The position numbers were made by a program, and so were the translations under genes. Of a stretch of DNA of 64,000 bases, positions 46,611 to 60,500 are shown piece after piece (position 1 is the stretch's first letter; the number at the start of each line of letters is the position of its first letter). Source of the DNA: Glandiceps talaboti (taxonomy: Eukaryota; Hemichordata; Enteropneusta; Spengelidae); assembly GCF_964340395.1 (NCBI RefSeq), contig NC_135562.1, forward strand, positions 19,653,626-19,717,625, read 5' to 3'. The notes below the pieces were generated by a model. It was not told the origin of the DNA, did not search any database, and saw nothing but the letters and a program-made list of their open reading frames with translations.

Positions 46611-47640
46611 AAAGTCTTTAAAAAACCCTTTCTTTTCATCGTGTCAGTGGAAACGATGTATTTATCAGTAATTGCAAATGTATAATTAATTATTTAAATG
46701 GCCTGTATGTCATAGCAGTAATGTTCTTGTTTGCATGCGCTCTACCTGGACTTCATCAAACATCACTGACAGAATTCTCTTAAATGTATTTCTGTGTATA
46801 CCTAATGAATTCCATCGCAGTAAGTCAGTAATTGTGTTAATCTTGAACAATACATGACTTTGAGGTTACTTTAAGATCTGTTATGAAACTACGCTAACTG
46901 TAACTTGAGTATTACATTTTCGATCAGACAATCAGCAATATTTTCACTGAAAATTATTCAAATACGGATAATTAGACATGTACATGTTAATAAACTAGAC
47001 GTCGGCAATATCCATAAATTGTATAGTGTCATGCTGAAATCGCATTTGGACCCAGAAATTAATTTAGTTAGATTTCTTTTCCATATTAAAGTTTATGTGT
47101 ACATCAACACAAATATGTATACCCATAGGTGTTTCAATACATTTCATGCAGTAAAGTATGAAGTAAAGCTCGTTACATCATATTGCAAAACGTTTCAAAA
47201 CCGTTCAAATTGCATATCCATTAAGAGGAAGAGAGGTGAAGACAAACGCTGAAAAATTATGCTTGATTTTGACTCGGTGATTTTAACCCTAGTTCTCTAC
47301 AATGTACAAATACTTTGAAAAATAATTCTCAAAAAGATAATAGTCGCATTCTGATATATTGGGTCTCAAACCTTTTTTATCATTATTTTCTTTGTACACA
47401 CGATGCTACAATCGTATTCATTTTTTCATATCTGCATTTAATAATGTTCTGTCACATATTCTTTCAGTATCAAGAATATTCTTAACATGTCAGTTAGTAG
47501 TAAACATTAAATGTATAAGAATTTATTTCTGAGAAAGAAAAGATAACGCAACGTAGAGCCATGCATATATCCTAAAATTTAGAGATAATAACCTAAAATT
47601 AAATTATTTAGTATTATACCCCTCAACCCCACCAAATCGA
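46611..47640. other. No recognisable gene
   Basis: AT-rich; ends in a C homopolymer at about 47667-47680. Confidence 0.4.
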
Positions 47641-47744
47641 ATTTTTCAATCATACAGTCTAACAACCCCCCCCCCCCCCATTTCAGTTTTGTCAACACCT
47701 GGGTCGGGGAGCCAAAATCAGCTGGGATTTGTGTAATTGTATAC

Positions 47745-48440
47745 TATTGTTTTGTAGAAATAAGACTGATACAAAAATCAATGTAATTTAATGTTACTAA
47801 TGCTATGGATTAATTTGAAATTATAGCTTGAAAGACATCTCTTAAACTCGACATCGTTTACTTATTATACGCGTTATCCTCTACAAAAGGCTGCATTTGA
47901 TCCATGATGATAACGAAGTGTCAAGATGGTCATTCATTTACACGTAAAGAAGAATACCATATGAGTGTGTTGCAAAACCCATGTGTGTGTATTTATTTTG
48001 ACCCCAATTCAGGAGTGGAATTCCTTTCATTGCAGTACTGAACGTGTCAACACTGGCCCATTAACTCTGTAACATCTACAAATTCACCATATTATGTTTA
48101 CAATTGGAAACATTTGAAGCAGATAATGGGGCCAACCAAGGATTTTGGGAGTGATTTTGACTTCCTAGCCTTCTTATTAAAATTAACAATTGACTCTCAG
48201 GCTGTTATTTTTAATATTACATGCTGATTTAGGATTTTGACAACAGTTAGATAGAAAGTGTACAGATTTGATAAAAAATTATATTGTAACATAACAGGTG
48301 AGGAAATGTTAATAAACATAGGAAATTTGGCAACTCTTTTTTATTCATTGTACCTCAGATAATTATGAATTTAATTTATCATGGTGGCTTGATAAATGCA
48401 TATTCAAGTTTCAAATTAGTACAAATAATTATGAGAAACA
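47745..48440. repeat. Segmental duplication, copy 2 (compact)
   Basis: Direct copy of the 44030-45980 segment without the minisatellite interior; junction text is gattttgacttcctagcctt. Confidence 0.75.
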
Positions 48441-49262
<822 letters not shown>

Positions 49263-50100
49263 GGTAGCTAAGCGAATGCATGTAACTACCTTAATATCCG
49301 TATATGTTAAAGTGTAGTAAAATATATGACGATTTAACGAGAGTAAAAGTGGAGTATTGCAGAAAATCTTCAAGTATTCTACTGTTTTTGATAATGGGTA
49401 TTTGTTGAAATTTCAAGCCTTTAAAACTATTCCTAACTTCTAAGTGTCATTTTCAAAACAGTGCTGTTTGGAAGAGGGACACCCCCCTCATGTAGGAGTT
49501 TTTTATGGTCGCTATTGAAGATTACGTTTCAGGTCAACAAATATATTGGACGGTAATATCTATTGAACACGTTACCCATGTCTAATTCACCCTCTACATT
49601 CTCCAAGCTTATGCACTATGGCATTGATTGACCCGAAAAATTAGGTCACAGAGTATAATATGTCACATCCACCAACTGTACTGACGTAGTACTGACGTTG
49701 GTATGTTTACTGTAATGTATACAGATGTTTGTTTACCACTATCCCTTCTTAAACAGCAAGGGGGCAGTCAGCTTGGTGGATGGCAATATCTGGACGCAGG
49801 ACACACACACAGATTCACACACTACCCAAAATGGCCACGTGGGGTACATTTTAGGGACCATTTGTTAGGCATCGTTGCGGCATCCGTGAATGATATCAAT
49901 TGAAACTACCTGTGGGGTCCAACTTTTTACCCCACTATTAGAAGTGACCCCATATGTGGTATTCTCTACGCATTAAATACCCCATACCATAGTGATTGTC
50001 AACACACACACACACACACTCTGCTTGACTGCGAATAATGTCAAGGGCACTCTCAATCATACAAACATATAGTTTGTATGTTTGGTGTTAAAATAGCTTG
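49263..50100. other. No recognisable gene; flank of the small frame at 50111
   Basis: A hairpin with a 9-bp stem (CATACAAAC and GTTTGTATG, 50058-50080) lies 30 bp before the ATG at 50111. A CA run is at about 50004-50018. Confidence 0.45.
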
Positions 50101-50110
50101 AATATGATAC

Positions 50111-50463
50111 ATGGCGAAGATGACGAATGCAGATGGAAACGCGGCGATGACAAATACGGACGGAGATGTACGCGGTGAAAATATAAACGGTGGCGAAACT
50201 GCGAAATTTGTGTCTGTGGATGTTATGTATGAGAGAAAGGCCATAGAGAGGCAAGTGAAAATACTACCGACCAACCGACAAACCGGTCACCAACTTAACC
50301 TAGCCTGAGGACAACCAAAAATGAGAAGAAAGAGAAAAAGATGAAATGTTTGTGTACATGTAATACCGACAGCGAAAAAGGACCGAGATGCGAGGTAGTT
50401 GACGATGAAGACGAAATTATTTTTAATTTGGAGGTTGGGAAAGAGAAAGGGGAAGGGATATAG
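50111..50463 (+). pseudogene. Small unidentified protein in two frames, possibly disrupted or with a short intron
   Basis: ATG 50111 begins MAKMTNADGNAAMTNTDGD, with the phrase MTNADGN/MTNTDGD repeated, then VRGENINGGETAKFVSVDV and MYERKAIERQVK, and stops at 50308. From about 50296 a different frame looks equally coding: TTKNEKKEKKMKCLC, TCNTDSEKGPRCEVVDD and EIIFNLEVGKEKGEGI, ending at TAG 50461-50463. Either a frameshift separates the parts, or a short intron does (a GC-type donor GAGAG followed by GCAAGT at about 50250 is possible). The stretch is richer in G and C than its surroundings. No family recognised. Confidence 0.35.
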
Positions 50464-50464
50464 A

Positions 50465-50503
50465 AACTAGTCACTCATTCATTCATTCATTCATTCATTC
50501 ATA
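50465..50503. repeat. (ATTC)n microsatellite
   Basis: About 8 units of cattcattcatt. Confidence 0.9.
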
Positions 50504-50784
50504 CAATCATATTTAAAAAAGAAAAACAATTTTATCAAATTTTAATAATCACATTCTTGGGTCTTCGAATTCATCTTGGGTCCATCCTAAAGTGAATTAA
50601 TAAAAGTATTTATTGAAACAACATCCATTCGAATTGTAATATTTACTAAATCCTTAAACAAAATTGCTAACATCTAATATTCCATTGTGTAATGTGGTTT
50701 ATATAATGCATGAGCATCATTCTACATCATGGCACTGTGAAATTATTTCACAAGTTTGTATGTCATTCATTCTCCAGTGTTCGA

Positions 50785-50992
50785 GATATGAGTCAAAACA
50801 CTCAAAATTGCTATTACTTTACTAAGCTCTAAAAAAATATTACTGCTGATAATATCATAATTGAATATATAAAACAATAGACAATATATTTACATATTGA
50901 ATGATTGTAATATCTACGCTCAAAATTGCAATTACTTAATCTGACCTTTTAGAAAAATTACTTCAATATAATGTTTATTTTACTCTAATTTT
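50785..50992. repeat. Diverged edge monomers of the 420-bp array
   Basis: gtaatatctacgctcaaaat, then tgcaattacttaatctgacc resembles the regular attctaatatttactcttaa, then gttgccactactcaatttaa at clearly lower identity, as expected at a satellite edge. An earlier, weaker match lies near 50795. Confidence 0.55.
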
Positions 50993-51089
50993 AGCTTGAC
51001 AAAAGAACTTTTAGATAGGGAAGAAATATTGGGCAACAAAAGTTAATGACCATTCTCAGTAATTATACATTTCCAAAATCTTCACTTAC

Positions 51090-51169
51090 TTCTTCCACTT
51101 CTTGATTGGCTGTCTGGTGTTCATCTGCCATCTGTGTTCGTGTCATCTTCCGTGACCTTGAGTTCCATC
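51090..51169 (-). CDS. Exon-like segment A of the 420-bp unit (first copy shown)
   Basis: In every unit an 80-nt segment lies between a good 3' splice site (cattcctttcag) and a full-consensus 5' splice site (GAAGAA then GTAAGTG). In one frame it is fully open: WNSRSRKMTRTQMADEHQ, then TANQEVEE, beginning with two bases of a split codon and ending on a codon boundary. In other frames it contains stops. Two further tests support the reading: the phase matches that of segment B on both sides, and donor and acceptor are conserved in nearly all units (one unit near 58640 has GTATGT). One unit has a 1-base deletion inside the segment (about 59074). The protein sequence is unlike any family I know. 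Confidence 0.4.
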
Positions 51170-51295
51170 CTGAAAGGAATGAATCAAACAATACAGTATA
51201 AACTTATTGATGGAATGAAATAACAGTTATTTAGATTCTAATATTTACTCTTAAAGTTGCCACTACTCAATTTAACCTTTTTGAAAAGATATTAC

Positions 51296-51422
51296 CACGG
51301 ACAATACAATTCTGTTCATCTCCAAAATATTTCTTCATTCTGCTACAATCTACTTGTGACATAAGGTTGTCATTACTTGTTGTGTGCTTAGTACTGACAA
51401 AAGAACTTTTTGATAACTTATA
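51296..51422 (-). CDS. Exon-like segment B of the 420-bp unit (first copy shown)
   Basis: On the minus strand a pyrimidine-rich stretch (caatatttcttcc) and GGAAAG precede a 127-nt open segment: YKLSKSSFVSTKHTTSNDNL, then MSQVDCSRMKKYFGDEQ and NCIVR plus one base, followed by GTAATA as 5' splice site. It starts on a codon boundary, as segment A ends on one, and its spare base completes the first codon of the next segment A. The acceptor and donor are only moderate. Copies at 52107-52320 and 54205-54420 have TAA in place of the GAA codon of FGDEQ. The same strand carries a slightly longer uninterrupted 68-codon frame in most units. Confidence 0.35.
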
Positions 51423-52106
51423 CTTTCCAATGCAGATAGGAAGAAATATTGGGCAACAAAATTTAATGACCATTCTCAGTAATTATACAATTCCAAAATC
51501 TTCACTTACTTCTTCCACTTCTTGATTGGCTGTCTGGTGTTCATCTGTCATCTGTGTTCGTGTCATCTTCCGTGACCTTGAGTTCCATCCTGAAAGGAAT
51601 GAATCAAACAATACAGTATAAACTTATTGATGGAATGAAATAACAGTTATTTAGATTCTAATATTTACTCTTAAAGTTGCCACTACTCAATTTAACCTTT
51701 TTGAAAAGATATTACCACGGATAATACAATTCTGTTCATTTCCAAAATATTTCTTCATTCTGCTACAATCTACTTGTGACATAAGGTTGTCATTACTTGT
51801 TGTGTGCTTAGTACTGACAAAAGAACTTTTTGATAACTTATACTTTCCATTGCAGATGGGAAGAATTATTGGGCAACAAAATTTAATGACCATTCTCAGT
51901 AATTATACAATTCCAAAATCTTCACTTACTTCTTCCACTTCTTGATTGGCTGTCTGGTTTTCATCTGTCATCTGTGTTCGTGTCATCTTCCGTGACCTTG
52001 AGTTCCATCCTGAAAGGAATGAATCAAACAATACAGTATAAACTTATTGATGGAATGAAATAACAGTTATTTAGATTCTAATATTTACTCTTAAAGTTGC
52101 CACTAC

Positions 52107-55100
52107 TCAATTTAACCTTTTTAAAAAGATATTACCACGGATAATACAATTCTGTTAATTTCCAAAATATTTCTTCATTCTGCTACAATCTACTTGTGAC
52201 ATAAGGTTGTCATTACTTGTTGTGTGCTTAGTACTGACAAAAGAACTTTTTGATAACTTATACTTTCCATTGCAGATGGGAAGAAATATTGGGCAACAAA
52301 ATTTAATGACCATTCTCAGTAATTATACAATTCCAAAATCTTCACTTACTTCTTCCACTTCTTGATTGGCTGTCTGGTGTTCATCTGCCATCTGTGTTCG
52401 TGTCATCTTCCGTGACCTTGAGTTCCATCCTGAAAGGAATGAATCAAACAATACAGTATAAACTTATTGATGGAATGAAATAACAGTTATTTAGATTCTA
52501 ATATTTACTCTTAAAGTTGCCACTACTCAATTTAACCTTTTTGAAAAGATATTACCACGGACAATACAATTCTGTTCATCTCCAAAATATTTCTTCATTC
52601 TGCTACAATCTACTTGTGACATAAGGTTGTCATTACTTGTTGTGTGCTTAGTACTGACAAAAGATCTTTTTGATAACTTATACTTTCCAATGCAGATGGG
52701 AAGAAATATTGGGCAACAAAATTTAATGACCATTCTCAGTAATTATACAATTCCAAAATCTTCACTTACTTCTTCCACTTCTTGATTGGCTGTCTGGTGT
52801 TCATCTGCCATCTGTGTTCGTGTCATCTTCCGTGACCTTGAGTTCCATCCTGAAAGGAATGAATCAAACAATACAGTATAAACTTATTGATGGAATGAAA
52901 TAACAGTTATTTAGATTCTAATATTTACTCTTAAAGTTGCCACTACTCAATTTAACCTTTTTGAAAAGATATTACCACGGACAATACAATTCTGTTCATC
53001 TCCAAAATATTTCTTCATTCTGCTACAATCTACGTGTGACATAAGGTTGTCATTACTTGTTGTGTGCTTAGTACTGACAAAAGAACTTTTTGATAACTTA
53101 TACTTTCCATTGCAGATGGGAAGAAATATTGGGCAACAAAATTTAATGACCATTCTCAGTAATTATACAATTCCAAAATCTTCACTTACTTCTTCCACTT
53201 CTTGATTGGCTGTCTGGTGTTCATCTGCCATCTGTGTTCGTGTCATCTTCCGTGACCTTGAGTTCCATCCTGAAAGGAATGAATCAAACAATACAGTATA
53301 AACTTATTGATGGAATGAAATAACAGTTATTTAGATTCTAATATTTACTCTTAAAGTTGCCACTACTCAATTTAACCTTTTTGAAAAGATATTACCACGG
53401 ACAATACAATTCTGTTCATCTCCAAAATATTTCTTCATTCTGCTACAATCTACTTGTGACATAAGGTTGTCATTACTTGTTGTGTGCTTAGTACTGACAA
53501 AAGAACTTTTTGATAACTTATACTTTCCATTGCAGATGGGAAGAAATATTGGGCAACAAAAGTTAATGACCATTCTCAGTAATTATACATTTCCAAATCT
53601 TCACTTACTTCTTCCACTTCTTGATTGGCTGTCTGGTGTTCATCTGCCATCTGTGTTCGTGTCATCTTCCGTGACCTTGAGTTCCATCCTGAAAGGAATG
53701 AATCAAACAATACAGTATAAACTTATTGATGGAATGAAATAACAGTTATTTAGATTCTAATATTTACTCTTAAAGTTGCCACTACTCAATTTAACCTTTT
53801 TGAAAAGATATTACCACGGACAATACAATTCTGTTCATCTCCAAAATATTTCTTCATTCTGCTACAATCTACTTGTGACATAAGGTTGTCATTACTTGTT
53901 GTGTGCTTAGTACTGACAAAAGAACTTTTTGATAACTTATACTTTCCATTGCAGATGGGAAGAAATATTGGGCAACAAAAGTTAATGATCATTCTCAGTA
54001 ATTATACATTTCCAAATCTTCACTTACTTCTTCCACTTCTTGATTGGCTGTCTGGTGTTCATCTGCCATCTGTGTTCGTGTCATCTTCCGTGACCTTGAG
54101 TTCCATCCTGAAAGGAATGAATCAAACAATACAGTATAAACTTATTGATGGAATGAAATAACAGTTATTTAGATTCTAATATTTACTCTTAAAGTTGCCA
54201 CTACTCAATTTAACCTTTTTGAAAAGATATTACCACGGACAATACAATTCTGTTAATTTCCAAAATATTTCTTCATTCTGCTACAATCTACTTGTGACAT
54301 AAGGTTGTCATTACTTGTTGTGTGCTTAGTACTGACAAAAGAACTTTTTGATAACTTATACTTTCCATTGCAGATGGGAAGAAATATTGGGCAACAAAAT
54401 TTAATGACCATTCTCAGTAATTATACAATTCCAAAATCTTCACTTACTTCTTCCACTTCTTGATTGGCTGTCTGGTGTTCATCTGCCATCTGTGTTCGTG
54501 TCATCTTCCGTGACCTTGAGTTCCATCCTGAAAGGAATGAATCAAACAATACAGTATAAACTTATTGATGGAATGAAATAACAGTTATTTAGATTCTAAT
54601 ATTTACTCTTAAAGTTGCCACTACTCAATTTAACCTTTTTGAAAAGATATTACCACGGACAATACAATTCTGTTCATCTCCAAAATATTTCTTCATTCTG
54701 CTACAATCTACTTGTGACATAAGGTTGTCATTACTTGTTGTGTGCTTAGTACTGACAAAAGATCTTTTTGATAACTTATACTTTCCAATGCAGATGGGAA
54801 GAAATATTGGGCAACAAAATTTAATGACCATTCTCAGTAATTATACAATTCCAAAATCTTCACTTACTTCTTCCACTTCTTGATTGGCTGTCTGGTGTTC
54901 ATCTGCCATCTGTGTTCGTGTCATCTTCCGTGACCTTGAGTTCCATCCTGAAAGGAATGAATCAAACAATACAGTATAAACTTATTGATGGAATGAAATA
55001 ACAGTTATTTAGATTCTAATATTTACTCTTAAAGTTGCCACTACTCAATTTAACCTTTTTGAAAAGATATTACCACGGACAATACAATTCTGTTCATCTC

Positions 55101-56302
55101 CAAAATATTTCTTCATTCTGCTACAATCTACGTGTGACATAAGGTTGTCATTACTTGTTGTGTGCTTAGTACTGACAAAAGAACTTTTTGATAACTTATA
55201 CTTTCCATTGCAGATGGGAAGAAATATTGGGCAACAAAATTTAATGACCATTCTCAGTAATTATACAATTCCAAAATCTTCACTTACTTCTTCCACTTCT
55301 TGATTGGCTGTCTGGTGTTCATCTGCCATCTGTGTTCGTGTCATCTTCCGTGACCTTGAGTTCCATCCTGAAAGGAATGAATCAAACAATACAGTATAAA
55401 CTTATTGATGGAATGAAATAACAGTTATTTAGATTCTAATATTTACTCTTAAAGTTGCCACTACTCAATTTAACCTTTTTGAAAAGATATTACCACGGAC
55501 AATACAATTCTGTTCATCTCCAAAATATTTCTTCATTCTGCTACAATCTACTTGTGACATAAGGTTGTCATTACTTGTTGTGTGCTTAGTACTGACAAAA
55601 GAACTTTTTGATAACTTATACTTTCCATTGCAGATGGGAAGAAATATTGGGCAACAAAAGTTAATGACCATTCTCAGTAATTATACATTTCCAAATCTTC
55701 ACTTACTTCTTCCACTTCTTGATTGGCTGTCTGGTGTTCATCTGCCATCTGTGTTCGTGTCATCTTCCGTGACCTTGAGTTCCATCCTGAAAGGAATGAA
55801 TCAAACAATACAGTATAAACTTATTGATGGAATGAAATAACAGTTATTTAGATTCTAATATTTACTCTTAAAGTTGCCACTACTCAATTTAACCTTTTTG
55901 AAAAGATATTACCACGGACAATACAATTCTGTTCATCTCCAAAATATTTCTTCATTCTGCTACAATCTACTTGTGACATAAGGTTGTCATTACTTGTTGT
56001 GTGCTTAGTACTGACAAAAGAACTTTTTGATAACTTATACTTTCCATTGCAGATGGGAAGAAATATTGGGCAACAAAAGTTAATGATCATTCTCAGTAAT
56101 TATACATTTCCAAATCTTCACTTACTTCTTCCACTTCTTGATTGGCTGTCTGGTGTTCATCTGCCATCTGTGTTCGTGTCATCTTCCGTGACCTTGAGTT
56201 CCATCCTGAAAGGAATGAATCAAACAATACAGTATAAACTTATTGATGGAATGAAATAACAGTTATTTAGATTCTAATATTTACTCTTAAAGTTGCCACT
56301 AC
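52107..56302. repeat. Higher-order repeat: five-unit block, two copies (period 2098 bp)
   Basis: Units with the same private variants recur in the same order 2098 bp apart: the nonsense unit (52107, 54205), the unit with gatcttttt (52527, 54625), the unit with ctacgtgtgac (52947, 55045), the aaaagttaatgacc unit with a 1-base deletion (53367, 55465) and the aaaagttaatgatc unit (53786, 55884). Confidence 0.85.
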
Positions 56303-57542
56303 TCAATTTAACCTTTTTGAAAAGATATTACCACGGACAATACAATTCTGTTCATCTCCAAAATATTTCTTCATTCTGCTACAATCTACTTGTGACATAA
56401 GGTTGTCATTACTTGTTGTGTGCTTAGTACTGACAAAAGAACTTTTTGATAACTTATACTTTCCATTGCAGATGGGAAGAAATATTGGGCAACAAAATTT
56501 AATGACCATTCTCAGTAATTATACAATTCCAAAATCTTCACTTACTTCTTCCACTTCTTGATTGGCTGTCTGGTGTTCATCTGCCATCTGTATTCGTGTC
56601 ATCTTCCGTGACCTTGAGTTCCATCCTGAAAGGAATGAATTAAACAATACAGTATAAACTTATTGATGGAATGAAATAACAGTTATTTAGATTCTAATAT
56701 TTACTCTTAAAGTTGCCACTACTCAATTTAACCTTTTTGAAAAGATATTACCACGGACAATACAATTCTGTTCATCTCCAAAATATTTCTTCATTCTGCA
56801 ACAATCTACTTGTGACATAAGGTTGCCATTACTTGTTGTGTGCTTAGTACTGACAAAAGAACTTTTTGATAACTTATACTTTCCATTGCAGATGGGAAGA
56901 AATATTGGGCAACAAAATTTAATGACCATTCTCAGTAATTATACAATTCCAAAATCTTCACTTACTTCTTCCACTTCTTGATTGGCTGTCTGGTGTTCAT
57001 CTGCCATCTGTGTTCGTGTCATCTTCCGTGACCTTGAGTTCCATCCTGAAAGGAATGAATCAAACAATACAGTATAAACTTATTGATGGAATGAAATAAC
57101 AGTTATTTAGATTCTAATATTTTCTCTTAAAGTTGCCACTACTCAATTTAACCTTTTTGAAAAGATATTACCACGGATAATACAATTCTGTTCATTTCCA
57201 AAATATTTCTTCATTCTGCTACAATCTACTTGTGACATAAGGTTGTCATTACTTGTTGTGTGCTTAGTACTGACAAAAGAACTTTTTGATAACTTATACT
57301 TTCCATTGCAGATGGGAAGAAATATTGGGCAACAAAATTTAATGACCATTCTCAGTAATTATACAATTCCAAAATCTTCACTTACTTCTTCCACTTCTTG
57401 ATTGGCTGTCTGGTGTTCATCTGCCATCTGTGTTCGTGTCATCTTCCGTGACCTTGAGTTCCATCCTGAAAGGAATGAATCAAACAATACAGTATAAACT
57501 TATTGATGGAATGAAATAACAGTTATTTAGATTCTAATATTT

Positions 57543-60500
57543 ACTCTTAAAGTTGCCACTACTCAATTTAACCTTTTTGAAAAGATATTACCACGGACAA
57601 TACAATTCTGTTCATCTCCAAAATATTTCTTCATTCTGCTACAATCTACTTGTGACATAAGGTTGTCATTACTTGTTGTGTGCTTAGTACTGACAAAAGA
57701 ACTTTTTGATAACGTATACTTTCCATTGCAGATGGGAAGAAATATTGGGCAACAAAAGTTAATGACCATTCTCAGTAATTATACATTTCCAAAATCTTCA
57801 CTTACTTCTTCCACTTCTTGATTGGCTGTCTGGTGTTCATCTGCCATCTGTGTTCGTGTCATCTTCCGTGACCTTGAGTTCCATCCTGAAAGGAATGAAT
57901 CAAACAATACAGTATAAACTTATTGATGGAATGAAATAACAGTTATTTAGATTCTAATATTTACTCTTAAAGTTGGCACTACTCAATTTAACCTTTTTGA
58001 AAAGATATTACCACGGACAATACAATTCTGTTCATCTCCAAAATATTTCTTCATTCTGCTACAATCTACTTGTGACATAAGGTTGTCATTACTTGTTGTG
58101 TGCTTAGTACTGACAAAAGAACTTTTTGATAACTTATACTTTCCAATGCAGATAGGAAGAAATATTGGGCAACAAAATTTAATGACCATTCTCAGTAATT
58201 ATACAATTCCAAAATCTTCACTTACTTCTTCCACTTCTTGATTGGCTGTCTGGTGTTCATCTGTCATCTGTGTTCGTGTCATCTTCCGTGACCTTGAGTT
58301 CCATCCTGAAAGGAATGAATCAAACAATACAGTATAAACTTATTGATGGAATGAAATAACAGTTATTTAGATTCTAATGTTTACTCTTAAAGTTGGCACT
58401 ACTCAATTTAACCTTTTTGAAAAGATATTACCACGGACAATACAATTCTGTTCATTTCCAAAATATTTCTTCATTCTGCTACAATCTACTTGTGACATAA
58501 GGTTGTCATTACTTGTTGTGTGCTTAGTACTGACAAAAGAACTTTTTGATAACTTATACTTTCCATTGCAGATGGGAAGAAATATTGGGCAACAAAATTT
58601 AATGACCATTCTCAGTAATTATACAATTCCAAAATCTTCACATACTTCTTCCACTTCTTGATTGGCTGTCTGGTGTTCATCTGCCATCTGTATTCGTGTC
58701 ATCTTCCGTGACCTTGAGTTCCATCCTGAAAGGAATGAATTAAACAATACAGTATAAACTTATTGATGGAATGAAATAACAGTTATTTAGATTCTAATAT
58801 TTACTCTTAAAGTTGCCACTACTCAATTTAACCTTTTTGAAAAGATATTACCACGGACAATACAATTCTGTTCATCTCCAAAATATTTCTTCATTCTGCT
58901 ACAATCTACTTGTGACATAAGGTTGTCATTACTTGTTGTGTGCTTAGTACTGACAAAAGAACTTTTTGATAACGTATACTTTCCATTGCAGATGGGAAGA
59001 AATATTGGGCAACAAAAGTTAATGACCATTCTCAGTAATTATACATTTCCAAAATCTTCACTTACTTCTTCCATTCTTGATTGGCTGTCTGGTGTTCATC
59101 TGCCATCTGTGTTCGTGTCATCTTCCGTGACCTTGAGTTCCATCCTGAAAGGAATGAATCAAACAATACAGTATAAACTTATTGATGGAATGAAATAACA
59201 GTTATTTAGATTCTAATATTTACTCTTAAAGTTGCCACTACTCAATTTAACCTTTTTGAAAAGATATTACCACGGACAATACAATTCTGTTCATCTCCAA
59301 AATATTTCTTCATTCTGCTACAATCTACTTGTGACATAAGGTTGTCATTACTTGTTGTGTGCTTAGTACTGACAAAAGAACTTTTTGATAACTTATACTT
59401 TCCAATGCAGATAGGAAGAAATATTGGGCAACAAAATTTAATGACCATTCTCAGTAATTATACAATTCCAAAATCTTCACTTACTTCTTCCACTTCTTGA
59501 TTGGCTGTCTGGTGTTCATCTGTCATCTGTGTTCGTGTCATCTTCCGTGACCTTGAGTTCCATCCTGAAAGGAATGAATCAAACAATACAGTATAAACTT
59601 ATTGATGGAATGAAATAACAGTTATTTAGATTCTAATGTTTACTCTTAAAGTTGGCACTACTCAATTTCACCTTTTTGAAAAGATATTACCACGGACAAT
59701 ACAATTCTGTTCATTTCCAAAATATTTCTTCATTCTGCTACAATCTACTTGTGACATAAGGTTGTCATTACTTGTTGTGTGCTTAGTACTGACAAAAGAA
59801 CTTTTTGATAACTTATACTTTCCATTGCAGATGGGAAGAAATATTGGGCAACAAAATTTAATGACCATTCTCAGTAATTATACAATTCCAAAATCTTCAC
59901 TTACTTCTTCCACTTCTTGATTGGCTGTCTGGTGTTCATCTGCCATCTGTGTTCGTGTCATCTTCCGTGACCTTGAGTTCCATCCTGAAAGGAATGAATC
60001 AAACAATACAGTATAAACTTATTGATGGAATGAAATAACAGTTATTTAGATTCTAATATTTACTCTTAAAGTTGCCACTACTCAATTTAACCTTTTTGAA
60101 AAGATATTACCACGGACAATACAATTCTGTTCATCTCCAAAATATTTCTTCATTCTGCTACAATCTACTTGTGACATAAGGTTGTCATTACTTGTTGTGT
60201 GCTTAGTACTGACAAAAGAACTTTTTGATAACGTATACTTTCCATTGCAGATGGGAAGAAATATTGGGCAACAAAAGTTAATGACCATTCTCAGTAATTA
60301 TACATTTCCAAAATCTTCACTTACTTCTTCCACTTCTTGATTGGCTGTCTGGTGTTCATCTGCCATCTGTGTTCGTGTCATTTTCCGTGACCTTGAGTTC
60401 CATCCTGAAAGGAATGAATCAAACAATACAGTATAAACTTATTGATGGAATGAAATAACAGTTATTTAGATTCTAATATTTACTCTTAAAGTTGCCACTA

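Noticed and set aside
46905-47252. 115-codon plus-strand frame
   Set aside because: Begins at a non-ATG codon in AT-rich sequence, with no domain or splice context.
53467-59198. 91-codon plus-strand frames in some 420-bp units
   Set aside because: Present only in a minority of units (most with a 1-base deletion), they cross the well-formed minus-strand splice sites and lack a domain; the minus-strand exon model explains the unit better.
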